A DNA stretch of 64,000 bases. It comes from Candidatus Kapaibacterium sp. (GTDB lineage Bacteria; Bacteroidota; Ignavibacteria; Kapaibacteriales; NICIL-2). The translations under genes and the position numbers were made by a program. The DNA lies in the NCBI GenBank assembly GCA_026003475.1, contig BPHJ01000001.1, forward strand, positions 1,301,189 through 1,365,188. The letters run 5' to 3'. A model generated the notes under the pieces. The model saw only the letters and a program-made list of their open reading frames with translations. It was not told where the DNA came from and did not search any database. Position 1 is the first letter of the stretch, and each line of letters begins with the position of its first letter. Below, one piece after another: positions 1 through 7,251 of the stretch.

Positions 1-675
1 TCCCACATCGAGCAGCATTGCTGCAAGCGAATGTGCCTGCTCGAGCTGTTCCATGAATGCACCGCGGCCAACTTTGACGTCGAGCACCAACCCACGTGCA
101 CCCTCGGCGATTTTTTTGCTCAAGATGGATGCAACAATCAAGCCCACCGATTCGACAGTTCCCGTCTCGTCGCGCAAGGCGTAGAGAATTCGATCTGCCG
201 GTGCAAGCTGTTCGCTCTGCGCCAGCATGACAGCACCAATCGCTTTCAGTTGTGCACGAATACGCTCCTGATCGAGCTGCGTGCGGAATCCGACGATAGA
301 TTCGAGCTTATCCACAGTGCCGCCGGTGTGTCCTAACCCACGACCGCTCATCATGGGCACCAGTGCACCAGCGCTTGCAGCAATTGGCGCTACCAGCAGC
401 GAAAGTTTATCCCCCACACCACCAGTGGAATGTTTATCCACTGCATACCCAAGGTGCTGCCAGTCGTAGCGGACACCGCTTTGGGCCATTGCGGTTGTCA
501 GTGCAATTGTCTCGTCCCGACTAAGCCCGCGGATGCAGGATGCCATCAGGAATGCAGCCGTTTGTCCTACGGTAATCGTACCCTCAACGACACCACGGAC
601 GAACCACGAAATTTCGTCGGGGCTGAGTACACCTCCATCACGTTTTTTGCGAAGTATTTCTGCGGGAATCACCAT
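1..675 (-). CDS. pdp: pyrimidine-nucleoside phosphorylase (thymidine phosphorylase family), 3' part cut by window edge
   Basis: Phosphorolysis of thymidine/uridine to free base and (deoxy)ribose-1-phosphate in pyrimidine salvage. The reading frame runs from an ATG at 675 down through position 1 without a stop, giving the N-terminal ~225 residues of a ~430-aa enzyme. It shows the family hallmarks: a phosphate-binding stretch KHSTGGVGDKLSL near residue 85, then VPMMSGRGLGHTGGTVDKLE, later YALRDETGTVES and SILSKKIAEG. The glycine-rich and lysine positions match family members that use phosphate. It is transcribed divergently from the methyltransferase at 715, with about 40 bp between the starts. 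DeoA versus Pdp cannot be decided from sequence alone; the fold and reaction class are clear. Confidence 0.93.
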   Translation of the reverse strand, partial: MVIPAEILRKKRDGGVLSPDEISWFVRGVVEGTITVGQTAAFLMASCIRGLSRDETIALTTAMAQSGVRYDWQHLGYAVDKHSTGGVGDKLSLLVAPIAASAGALVPMMSGRGLGHTGGTVDKLESIVGFRTQLDQERIRAQLKAIGAVMLAQSEQLAPADRILYALRDETGTVESVGLIVASILSKKIAEGARGLVLDVKVGRGAFMEQLEQAHSLAAMLLDVG

Positions 676-687
676 TGCAGAGCCAAG

Positions 688-695
688 TATTTTTG
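688..695 (+). promoter_or_regulatory. Bacteroidota-type -7 element TATTTTTG upstream of the TrmH-family gene
   Basis: Exact match to TAnnTTTG, followed by CACC, 20 nt before the ATG at 715, in the short divergent gap. No convincing -33 TTG element is visible at the expected spacing. One of a set of matches in the window with a similar context. Confidence 0.5.
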
Positions 696-714
696 CACCA
701 AACACACTGCAAAA

Positions 715-1488
715 ATGGAACTACCACTCCTGCCCAAATCGCGACAACGCTGGATTAGCCACCTGCACTCGAAGCGCCACCGCGATCGCGAGCGCTGCTT
801 CCTTGCCGAAGGAATCCGCACATTGAGCGAATTGCTCGCTTCGACGTATCGGGCACGGTTTGCCGTCTGTACCGAGGAAACCGCTCGGGAGCATCGCACA
901 ATCGTCGAAGGCTTCATCAAACGTGGTGTGCCCTGTTACGTCACCGATGGGCAAACCCTTGCACGACTGGCACAGACGACATCGCCACAAGGAATGCTTG
1001 CGGTGGTGGAGTATCCCGAACCCGAACCATCGAGCATCCCGGAGGGCTCCGTGGTCGCACTCGATGGGATCAACGATCCTGGCAATGCGGGAACGATTGT
1101 TCGAACTGCACTCTGGTTTGGATATGCCGCAGTAGTCTTCGGACAGGAGAGCGTGGATCGGTACCACCCCAAATTTGTGCGCGCAACGATGGGTGCGCTC
1201 TTCCACCTGCAGCTCATCGAAGCACCAATCGAGACTATCATGCAACAGGTATCGGCTTCACATCGCATCATTGGCACCTGTACAAGCAATGGAATACCAC
1301 TGGCAGCCTACACCGCACCATTGCAGCCGCACGTCCTGGTCATTGGCAGTGAAGCGCATGGATTATCGCCCTCGGTTCGATCGTTGGTGCATGATTGCGT
1401 CACGATCGAAGGGCAGGGTTCGTTCGATTCGCTCAATGCTGCAGTTGCAGCAGCGATTGTGATGTACCACCTCGCTTCGAAGGCATGA
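715..1488 (+). CDS. TrmH/SpoU-family RNA 2'-O-methyltransferase
   Basis: SAM-dependent 2'-O-ribose methyltransferase of the SPOUT (trefoil-knot) class acting on rRNA or tRNA. The 257-aa protein has an N-terminal substrate-binding domain (residues ~10-90) and the three SpoU motifs: NDPGNAGTIVRTA near residue 122, LVIGSEAHGLSP near 205, and a C-terminal SLNAAVAAAIVMYHL. The frame stays open upstream, but the ATG at 715 is chosen because it gives the normal family N-terminus and clears the divergent phosphorylase gene. The stop overlaps the start of rdgB (ATGA), so the two are probably translationally coupled. RlmB-like and TrmH-like target specificity cannot be separated here. Confidence 0.9.
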   Translation: MELPLLPKSRQRWISHLHSKRHRDRERCFLAEGIRTLSELLASTYRARFAVCTEETAREHRTIVEGFIKRGVPCYVTDGQTLARLAQTTSPQGMLAVVEYPEPEPSSIPEGSVVALDGINDPGNAGTIVRTALWFGYAAVVFGQESVDRYHPKFVRATMGALFHLQLIEAPIETIMQQVSASHRIIGTCTSNGIPLAAYTAPLQPHVLVIGSEAHGLSPSVRSLVHDCVTIEGQGSFDSLNAAVAAAIVMYHLASKA

Positions 1489-2081
1489 GGATTGTTCTTG
1501 CAACTGCGAATCCATCGAAGGCAATGGAATTCGAGCAAATCCTTCGCCCGTTGCTTCCGGAGATCGAGATTCTTCCCGCCAGCCTATTCTTAGGCAACGA
1601 TTGGCATGTAGCGGAGACAGGAGCAACACTGGAAGAAAACGCATACCTAAAAGCAACGCATGTCTTCGAGCGCCTCTGGCATCCAACCATTGCCGATGAT
1701 ACGGGATTGGAGGTTGCTGCACTCGATGGTCTGCCAGGGGTACACACAGCGCGATTTGCCGGACCGAACGCAACCGCCGACGAGAATAATGCCCTCTTAC
1801 TGGAACGGCTTGGTGGTTGCATAGATCGCCGCGCTCGGTTCCGAACGGTGCTCTGCTATCGCGACAGGCTCCGCACAATCTTTGCCGAAGGCATCGTCCA
1901 GGGTACGATTGCTGAGCAGCCTCGCGGCATTCACGGCTTCGGCTATGATCCGCTGTTCATTCCCGATGGTTATGATCGTTCCTTCGCTGAGATGGACCCC
2001 CAGGAAAAGCACCGCATCTCACATCGCGGTCGCGCAGCGACATCATTGGTATCGCAACTGATTGCGCTATGGAACCACTAA
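1485..2081 (+). CDS. rdgB: XTP/dITP diphosphatase (RdgB/HAM1)
   Basis: Cytoplasmic nucleotide-pool sanitation: hydrolyses dITP, XTP and ITP to monophosphates, preventing incorporation of deaminated purines. The 198-aa length is standard. Visible family motifs are the N-terminal ATANPSKAMEF (usual form T-x-N-x-x-K), the acidic catalytic stretch ADDTGLEVAALDGLPGVHTARF near residue 70, GFGYDPLFIP near residue 150 and the C-terminal SHRGRA. The ATG overlaps the upstream methyltransferase stop by 4 nt, and the 3' end overlaps the next gene by 13 nt, so this is an operon. Confidence 0.96.
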   Translation: MRIVLATANPSKAMEFEQILRPLLPEIEILPASLFLGNDWHVAETGATLEENAYLKATHVFERLWHPTIADDTGLEVAALDGLPGVHTARFAGPNATADENNALLLERLGGCIDRRARFRTVLCYRDRLRTIFAEGIVQGTIAEQPRGIHGFGYDPLFIPDGYDRSFAEMDPQEKHRISHRGRAATSLVSQLIALWNH

Positions 2082-2731
2082 CCTTTGACCATGTAACCGC
2101 TCGGGCACGAGCGCTTTCGCCACAAGTACTTGCACTGCTCAGCGCAGTCGCAGCAGAAGTTGCCGGCAATCACACCCTGCTTGCGGAGGTGATCGGAGGC
2201 TACTTCCGGCTTGGCGGCAACCCATCGGTGCTCTACGAAGCACTGTTGCAGACGTATCTCTTCGCAGGTTTTCCCGCTGCAATCGAAGCACTCAAGGTTG
2301 CGCACCGCTGCGCAGCCGAACAGGGGCTTGCCATGGGTCCGGTTGCGATCGAGGATTACGACGTGCGGCGATTTATCCCTCGCGGAGAGGCGCTCTTTGC
2401 TCGAGTGTATGGAGAGCAAGCAGGACGGGTACGCGATCGGATGCAGGAACTATCTCCGGAACTTGATGCATGGATGATCACCGAGGGTTACGGCAAAGTG
2501 CTCTCCCGGCCAGGGCCGATTACTTTCGTTGAACGTGAACTCTGCGCTGCAGTTGCGCTTGCTGTTGCCGGATGGTTGCCGCAGCTACGATCACACCTTC
2601 AGGCACTTGCACGCGAAGGCATTCTGTTCGATGCTATATGCGAGGCGCTCGATGTCGCGGCATTGGTTGCATCGCAGGAACACATCAAATCAGCATACCA
2701 TGTTGCAAGGGCAGTATGGCACAGAACGTAG
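2069..2731 (+). CDS. carboxymuconolactone decarboxylase (CMD/AhpD-fold) family protein, two CMD modules
   Basis: The 220-aa all-helical protein carries two CMD-like segments: residues ~45-85 with the typical EALLQTYLFAGFPAAIEAL, and residues ~145-200 ending in an AREG-type helix. Members are either decarboxylases or thiol peroxidase partners (AhpD). The C-x-x-C pair of AhpD is absent: the cysteines present are isolated, so a disulfide-reductase role is unlikely. It overlaps rdgB (13 nt) and the PBP4 gene (16 nt) in the same direction. The true reaction is unknown; the context gives no catabolic partner. Confidence 0.75.
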   Translation: MEPLTFDHVTARARALSPQVLALLSAVAAEVAGNHTLLAEVIGGYFRLGGNPSVLYEALLQTYLFAGFPAAIEALKVAHRCAAEQGLAMGPVAIEDYDVRRFIPRGEALFARVYGEQAGRVRDRMQELSPELDAWMITEGYGKVLSRPGPITFVERELCAAVALAVAGWLPQLRSHLQALAREGILFDAICEALDVAALVASQEHIKSAYHVARAVWHRT

Positions 2732-4260
2732 CACGGTGTATCGCAGGCATCGTTTGCATCGTCCAACTTTGGGCACAGCCACAACCTGCTCCCCAACGGA
2801 AAAATGATTCACTCCGCCATCGCGAAGCGACCGCGGTTGTCCGGTCCCCGATTCGGGAGCTACAAGCAGATCTGGACGCCTTGCTCAAGAACCGTGAGCT
2901 TGCTGCTGCTCATATCGGCATTTGCATTCTCTCGACCGAAACAGGGGAATACCTGTTTCGCTTCAACGATGGGAAAGCGTTCATCCCTGCCTCTCTGCTG
3001 AAGCTGTTCACGACCGCAGCGGCATTGGAACTGCTCGGTCCGGATTTCCGATTCACCACGCGCGTGTACTTGGACGGACGCATCCGTCAGGGTGGGGATT
3101 TCGAGGGCAACATCATCATCCGCGGCAGCGGTGATCCAACCTGGAGCGAAAGTTTTGGAACACCACCCGATTCGGTTTTTGCTGTCTGGATTCGGGCTTT
3201 GGATTCTCTGGGGATCACGACGATCAAGGGCAACATCATCGCCGACGACTCCTACTTCGATGCCGTGCGCTATGGACCCGGCTGGATGTGGGACGATTTT
3301 GTGATGCCATATTCCCCACCGGTCTCGGCATTAGCAGCCAACGATAACTGTGTGCAACTGCTCATCCGACCAGGTGCTGCCGTAGGCGATCCGGCAACGG
3401 TAAGCGTCCTCAATGGGAATGGTATGATCAAAATCGTCAACGATGTGCGTACGACTGCCATTGATCACACCCCCGAGCTGATCCCCTACCGCGATTTTGG
3501 ATCCAGCACCATCGAGCTGCACGGCACTATCCCACTGCCCACCAACACCAGCGAGGGAGGACTGAATCTGAGCGTTCCGGTCGAAAACCCTGCAGCATAT
3601 GTTGCTGCGCTCTTCCGTGATGCTCTCGACCGCCATCGGATTCGCGTTCGCGGAAGCGTCATGACCGCCACCGATTGGGGCGAACCGATTCTCTACAGCC
3701 GCTTACCGGTTCTGGCAGAATACACCTCGATCCCACTGCGGCAAATCCTCACCGTGATGAACCGCACCAGCCATAACCTCTGCGCCGAAATGCTTCTCAA
3801 GACAATCGCCAAAGAAAACAGCGGTAGCGGGAGCTTCGCAGCAGGCACAGAATTCGTTAGCTCCGTTCTCCAACGCAACGGGCTTCCCAGTGAGGAGCTT
3901 TCGATGAGTGATGGTAGCGGGCTGTCGCGCTTGAACTTGTGCACCCCATCTCTGGTAGCGCGCCTGCTGTGGCATCTGTGGCGGAGCCGATTTCGCAATG
4001 ACGTGCTCAGCTCCCTGCCACGACCAGGCGAACCAGGCACACTGCGGACGCGCATGATCGGGACACTTGCTGAGCGGAGTGTTACTGCGAAAACTGGTAC
4101 GCTCAACAATGTCTCCAATCTGGCCGGCTATGTGACCACTCGTGACGGTGAAGTGCTCTCGGTGGTGATCATGACCAACCACCTTCTTGTACCCGAATCC
4201 GTCGCGCGGAACCTGCAGGACCTTATCTGCATGCGACTGGCATCACTAACGCGGCGCTAA
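2716..4260 (+). CDS. dacB: D-alanyl-D-alanine carboxypeptidase/endopeptidase, PBP4 class (peptidase S13)
   Basis: Periplasmic class C low-molecular-weight penicillin-binding protein that trims or cleaves peptidoglycan cross-links. The 514-aa product starts with a signal peptide (residues 1-20, cleavage near WAQPQ). Active-site motifs are in order: S93-L-L-K96 (SxxK), SHN in NRTSHNLCAEMLLK, and KTG in TAKTGTLNNVSN. The insert domain between SxxK and SxN, typical for PBP4, is present. The ATG at 2716 is chosen because it sits directly before the signal sequence; an upstream in-frame extension has no signal-like character. The stop codon overlaps the convergent gene at 4257 by 4 nt. Confidence 0.95.
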   Translation: MAQNVARCIAGIVCIVQLWAQPQPAPQRKNDSLRHREATAVVRSPIRELQADLDALLKNRELAAAHIGICILSTETGEYLFRFNDGKAFIPASLLKLFTTAAALELLGPDFRFTTRVYLDGRIRQGGDFEGNIIIRGSGDPTWSESFGTPPDSVFAVWIRALDSLGITTIKGNIIADDSYFDAVRYGPGWMWDDFVMPYSPPVSALAANDNCVQLLIRPGAAVGDPATVSVLNGNGMIKIVNDVRTTAIDHTPELIPYRDFGSSTIELHGTIPLPTNTSEGGLNLSVPVENPAAYVAALFRDALDRHRIRVRGSVMTATDWGEPILYSRLPVLAEYTSIPLRQILTVMNRTSHNLCAEMLLKTIAKENSGSGSFAAGTEFVSSVLQRNGLPSEELSMSDGSGLSRLNLCTPSLVARLLWHLWRSRFRNDVLSSLPRPGEPGTLRTRMIGTLAERSVTAKTGTLNNVSNLAGYVTTRDGEVLSVVIMTNHLLVPESVARNLQDLICMRLASLTRR

Positions 4261-4673
4261 AAGCGCAACCAGTACTCGACACCGCGGATACGAATCACGC
4301 CGACAACAACCAGCATCAAGATCGCAAGGAGTACCAGCAGAACTCTGGCGGCACGGGCACGAATAGCCTGCGCTTGAGCCATTCGTGGGAGCATGTGTGC
4401 AAGCCCCACAGCGATGAGCATCGTGACTGCATGTTCAATGGGAATCCGTAAGGCGGCAAAGCTCCATTCCGCATCAATTCCCAACCGAATCAGGAGCACC
4501 GCCCCCAGCAGCAATTGGAGCGTGAGCAGGATGGCGATGCTCCGGAGAACACCAGCGTGCAATCGCGACCAACGCTGTTGCACTAATGCGATGAATGCAA
4601 GCGCAATTCCACCAACAAGCGCAAGGGCAACCAACCACCGAATGCTCCCATGCAACTCTGTTAGGAAATCCAT
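4257..4673 (-). CDS. four-helix integral membrane protein of unknown function
   Basis: A 138-aa hydrophobic protein with four predicted transmembrane helices at about residues 10-32, 42-64, 78-98 and 106-130, separated by short Arg-rich loops. A conserved-looking histidine lies in helix 3 (IPIEHAVTM) and another near its end (GLAHMLPR), as in small cytochrome-b-like Bacteroidota proteins, but no haem motif can be proven. It is the downstream partner of gcvH (27-bp gap, same strand) and overlaps dacB tail to tail by 4 nt. I do not recognise a specific function. Confidence 0.7.
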   Translation of the reverse strand: MDFLTELHGSIRWLVALALVGGIALAFIALVQQRWSRLHAGVLRSIAILLTLQLLLGAVLLIRLGIDAEWSFAALRIPIEHAVTMLIAVGLAHMLPRMAQAQAIRARAARVLLVLLAILMLVVVGVIRIRGVEYWLRF

Positions 4674-4700
4674 TTCAGCCGGCGGTGAGTGTTGAACTGG

Positions 4701-5090
4701 TTATTGCGGTGGAACACCGATGAATTGGCGATACGCCGCCGCATCCATCAAACCATCGAGTTCGGCGGGGTTGTCCAGTTCGATTTTGAGTATCCATCCG
4801 TTGCCGTAGCAATCGTTGTTGATGATTTCCGGCGAGGTGGCAATGGCAGGGTTGACTTCGAGCACCGTACCACTGCATGGTGCATAGAGATCAGCAACAG
4901 TTTTGACAGCTTCAATGGTACCGAAGACCTTGCCCTGCTCGATGTGGTGGAGATTTGCAGGAATGTCAACAAAGACAATGTCGCCCAATTCGCTCTGAGC
5001 GTGATCGGTGATGCCAATCCATCCGGTGGTGCCTTCGATGCGAATCCATTCGTGTTCGCGAGTATAGCGCAACTGCTCTGGAACCTTCAT
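4701..5090 (-). CDS. gcvH: glycine cleavage system H protein
   Basis: Lipoyl carrier protein of the glycine cleavage complex, shuttling the aminomethyl group between P and T proteins. The 129-aa length is standard. The lipoylation site is K63 in TIEAVKTVADLYAP, and the N-terminal YTREHEWI and later GYGNGWI-like block (CYGNGWILKI) are family signatures. Start: the frame is open further upstream, but the ATG at 5090 is preceded by a clear ribosome binding site (AGGAG about 10 nt upstream) and gives the canonical N-terminus. gcvT and gcvP are not in the window, so the cleavage system genes are dispersed. Confidence 0.96.
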   Translation of the reverse strand: MKVPEQLRYTREHEWIRIEGTTGWIGITDHAQSELGDIVFVDIPANLHHIEQGKVFGTIEAVKTVADLYAPCSGTVLEVNPAIATSPEIINNDCYGNGWILKIELDNPAELDGLMDAAAYRQFIGVPPQ

Positions 5091-5171
5091 CAGCACAAAC
5101 TCCTGTGGTGAAAGTGTTGCTCGAAATGGCGCGCGAAAATCAGAAATAATGCATTGCAAACCAAATATTTT

Positions 5172-5387
5172 TTACGCCTCCGACGATGATGGGTTCGCAG
5201 CAGTGCGCTTAAGCTCTTCGATGTGCTGGAGGATACGTTGCTTCATTGCTTCCTCAACTTCTTGATGGCTTGTCCCCTTGATCATCTCCCCCAACTGGGG
5301 ACAATAGGATGCGTAGCGATTGCCCATGTCGTAGCGCCGGATCAAGATTTCGTAATCGAGCGGATTGGTGCTAGTTGATCGTTGCAT
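5172..5387 (-). CDS. HicB-like domain protein (orphan)
   Basis: A 71-aa protein with the short beta-beta-beta-alpha pattern of the partial RNase H fold found in HicB antitoxins: YEILIRRYDMGNRYASYCPQL, then a GTSHQEVEEAMKQRILQHI helix. There is no HicA-type mRNA interferase beside it, and no DNA-binding tail is visible in the charged C-terminus. It lies upstream of gcvH on the same strand with an 81-bp gap. It could be a stand-alone regulator rather than an antitoxin. Family assignment rests on pattern only. Confidence 0.55.
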   Translation of the reverse strand: MQRSTSTNPLDYEILIRRYDMGNRYASYCPQLGEMIKGTSHQEVEEAMKQRILQHIEELKRTAANPSSSEA

Positions 5388-5441
5388 TGTCTGGAGGGAG
5401 TGAATACGACAAGCTCAGCTCTGAAGACGAACGACCAGGTG

Positions 5442-6062
5442 CTACGATTGCTCCAGGAGCACAAACCCCGCCCTGGCATTGGTCGCATCGGCAAGATCTC
5501 TTGCAAAGTGCTCGAGCGCATCCTCGCGTATCCGGGCGCTGAACTCTACTGCATCGCGGTACTCGGCATCGAAGTCGAGTGCATGGCGATCGAGAATACG
5601 GACGACAGCATCAACGTCCGGATACCCACAGAACACCCGCACCCGTACATACCGAACCACCGCTACGCGCTCAGCACCGGAGAGTGCCATTTCCGTTGCA
5701 TGAGCATAGGCACGTGCCAATCTGGCCAGGCCGAGTTTGGTGCCGCCGAAATACCGCGTGACGACAACCAGCACGTCGCTGAGGCGATACTTTTGAATCA
5801 CAAACAGAATGGGTTTCCCCGCACTTCCTTTTGGTTCACCGTCGTCCCAGGTACGAAAGTCCAATCCATCCGCACCGAGTCGGTAGGCGTAACAGTAATG
5901 GGTCGCACCGGGAAACAACTGGCGCACACGCTCAAGATGGATCAATGCGTCTTCTTTGCTTGCCACCGGCACTGCGGTGGCGATAAAGCGCGAGCCATTG
6001 ATCACGATCTCCTGGCGCGATTCGCCCGAGAGCGTGTAGTAGAGAACCCTTGTTTCACTCAT
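5442..6062 (-). CDS. yigZ: YigZ/IMPACT family protein
   Basis: A 206-aa member of the UPF0029/IMPACT family; relatives interact with translation factors or act as proline-dipeptidase-like proteins, and the bacterial role is unsettled. The N-terminal IMPACT domain shows KSRFIA-like NGSRFIATAVPV, DDGEPKGSAGKPIL and the signature VVVTRYFGGTKLGLARLARAY (residues ~95-120). A C-terminal DUF1949-like segment follows. The ATG at 6062 is preferred over an upstream extension because the extension would run into the divergent bshA gene. Only 14 bp separate the two divergent start codons. Confidence 0.88.
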   Translation of the reverse strand: MSETRVLYYTLSGESRQEIVINGSRFIATAVPVASKEDALIHLERVRQLFPGATHYCYAYRLGADGLDFRTWDDGEPKGSAGKPILFVIQKYRLSDVLVVVTRYFGGTKLGLARLARAYAHATEMALSGAERVAVVRYVRVRVFCGYPDVDAVVRILDRHALDFDAEYRDAVEFSARIREDALEHFARDLADATNARAGFVLLEQS

Positions 6063-6076
6063 CGTCGAGGTTTTGC

Positions 6077-7219
6077 ATGAACATCGGTATGGTCTGTTAT
6101 CCGACGTACGGGGGTAGCGGCGTGGTCGCAACGGAACTCGGTATGGCACTGGCACACCGGGGCTGGCGCGTGCACTTCATCACGTATGCCTTGCCATCAC
6201 GATTGGATCGTTTTCGCGCCAACATTGCATTCCATGAAGTCGACATCCCGAGCTATCCACTCATGGAACACCAGCTTTATACGCTTGCTCTGGCTGGCAA
6301 AATTATTGACGTTGCCCGATACGAACAGCTCGACGTTCTCCATGTTCACTACGCAATCCCCCATGCTGTCAGCGGCTACTTGGCAAAGCAGGTTCTGCAA
6401 CAACAGGGCATTCCTTTGAAACTGGTAACCACACTGCACGGCACCGACATCACACTTATCGGACTCGATCCAGGCTTCCATCCCTTGGTCAAGTTCTCGA
6501 TCGAAGAATCGGATGCCGTCACGTGCGTGTCGGCATATCTGCGTGACCGGACAATGCAATTATTCACCGACCGCAATAACATCGAGGTCATCCCCAACTT
6601 CATTGACCCAACCGTGTATGATCGCTCGCTCTACGATGGTGCCGCGATTCGGCGTCAGATTGCCGGTGATGCTGAACTGGTGCTCATCCACATTTCGAAT
6701 TTCCGCCCCGTCAAGCGCGTCACCGATACCATCCGCATTCTGGCAGCGGTACGGGAGCATGGGATAGATGCACACCTTGTGCTCGTTGGCGATGGACCCG
6801 ATCGCGCCGAAGCAGAACAGTTGTGCCGAACGCTGGATTTATGCTCAGCAGTGCGCTTTGTCGGGAAGGTGTTGGCGACGGCAGAACTTCTTGCCGCTGC
6901 CGACATCGCACTGTTGCCCAGCCAAAACGAAAGCTTCGGTCTTGCTGCTTTGGAAGCCATGAGCTGCGGAGTACCTGTCGTTGCATCCAACGTTGGCGGC
7001 ATCCCTGAAGTGGTCACCCACGGCGAAAACGGCTACCTTGCAGAGCCTGGTGACATCGAGCGTATGGCGCGATATTGCGTCGAACTTGCCACACATCGCA
7101 AAAAATGGCAGCGCTTCAGCACCGCTGCGCGTGCCGTGGCAATCGAACGGTATTCAACGGACCGCATTGTTCCGCTCTACGAAGAGCTCTACCGGCAGCT
7201 TACGGGGAAGGATATGTAA
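6077..7219 (+). CDS. bshA: N-acetyl-alpha-D-glucosaminyl L-malate synthase
   Basis: First step of bacillithiol biosynthesis: transfer of GlcNAc from UDP-GlcNAc to L-malate. The 380-aa GT4 (GT-B fold) protein begins MNIGMVCYPTYGGSGVVATE, which is characteristic of BshA rather than of generic GT4 enzymes; HGTDITLIG follows near residue 120, and the nucleotide-sugar-binding E-x7-E motif lies in ESFGLAALEA near residue 284. The start at 6077 has GAGG about 8 nt upstream. Bacillithiol is widespread in Bacteroidota/Chlorobi; bshB and bshC are not in the window. The gene is divergent from yigZ and is followed 32 bp later by a T9SS cargo gene. Confidence 0.92.
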   Translation: MNIGMVCYPTYGGSGVVATELGMALAHRGWRVHFITYALPSRLDRFRANIAFHEVDIPSYPLMEHQLYTLALAGKIIDVARYEQLDVLHVHYAIPHAVSGYLAKQVLQQQGIPLKLVTTLHGTDITLIGLDPGFHPLVKFSIEESDAVTCVSAYLRDRTMQLFTDRNNIEVIPNFIDPTVYDRSLYDGAAIRRQIAGDAELVLIHISNFRPVKRVTDTIRILAAVREHGIDAHLVLVGDGPDRAEAEQLCRTLDLCSAVRFVGKVLATAELLAAADIALLPSQNESFGLAALEAMSCGVPVVASNVGGIPEVVTHGENGYLAEPGDIERMARYCVELATHRKKWQRFSTAARAVAIERYSTDRIVPLYEELYRQLTGKDM

Positions 7220-7251
7220 TTTGCCGCACCATCATCGGCTCAGTGGACACT

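Noticed and set aside
5382-6080. 232-codon plus-strand frame opposite yigZ
   Set aside because: Antisense to the IMPACT motif region; no domain.
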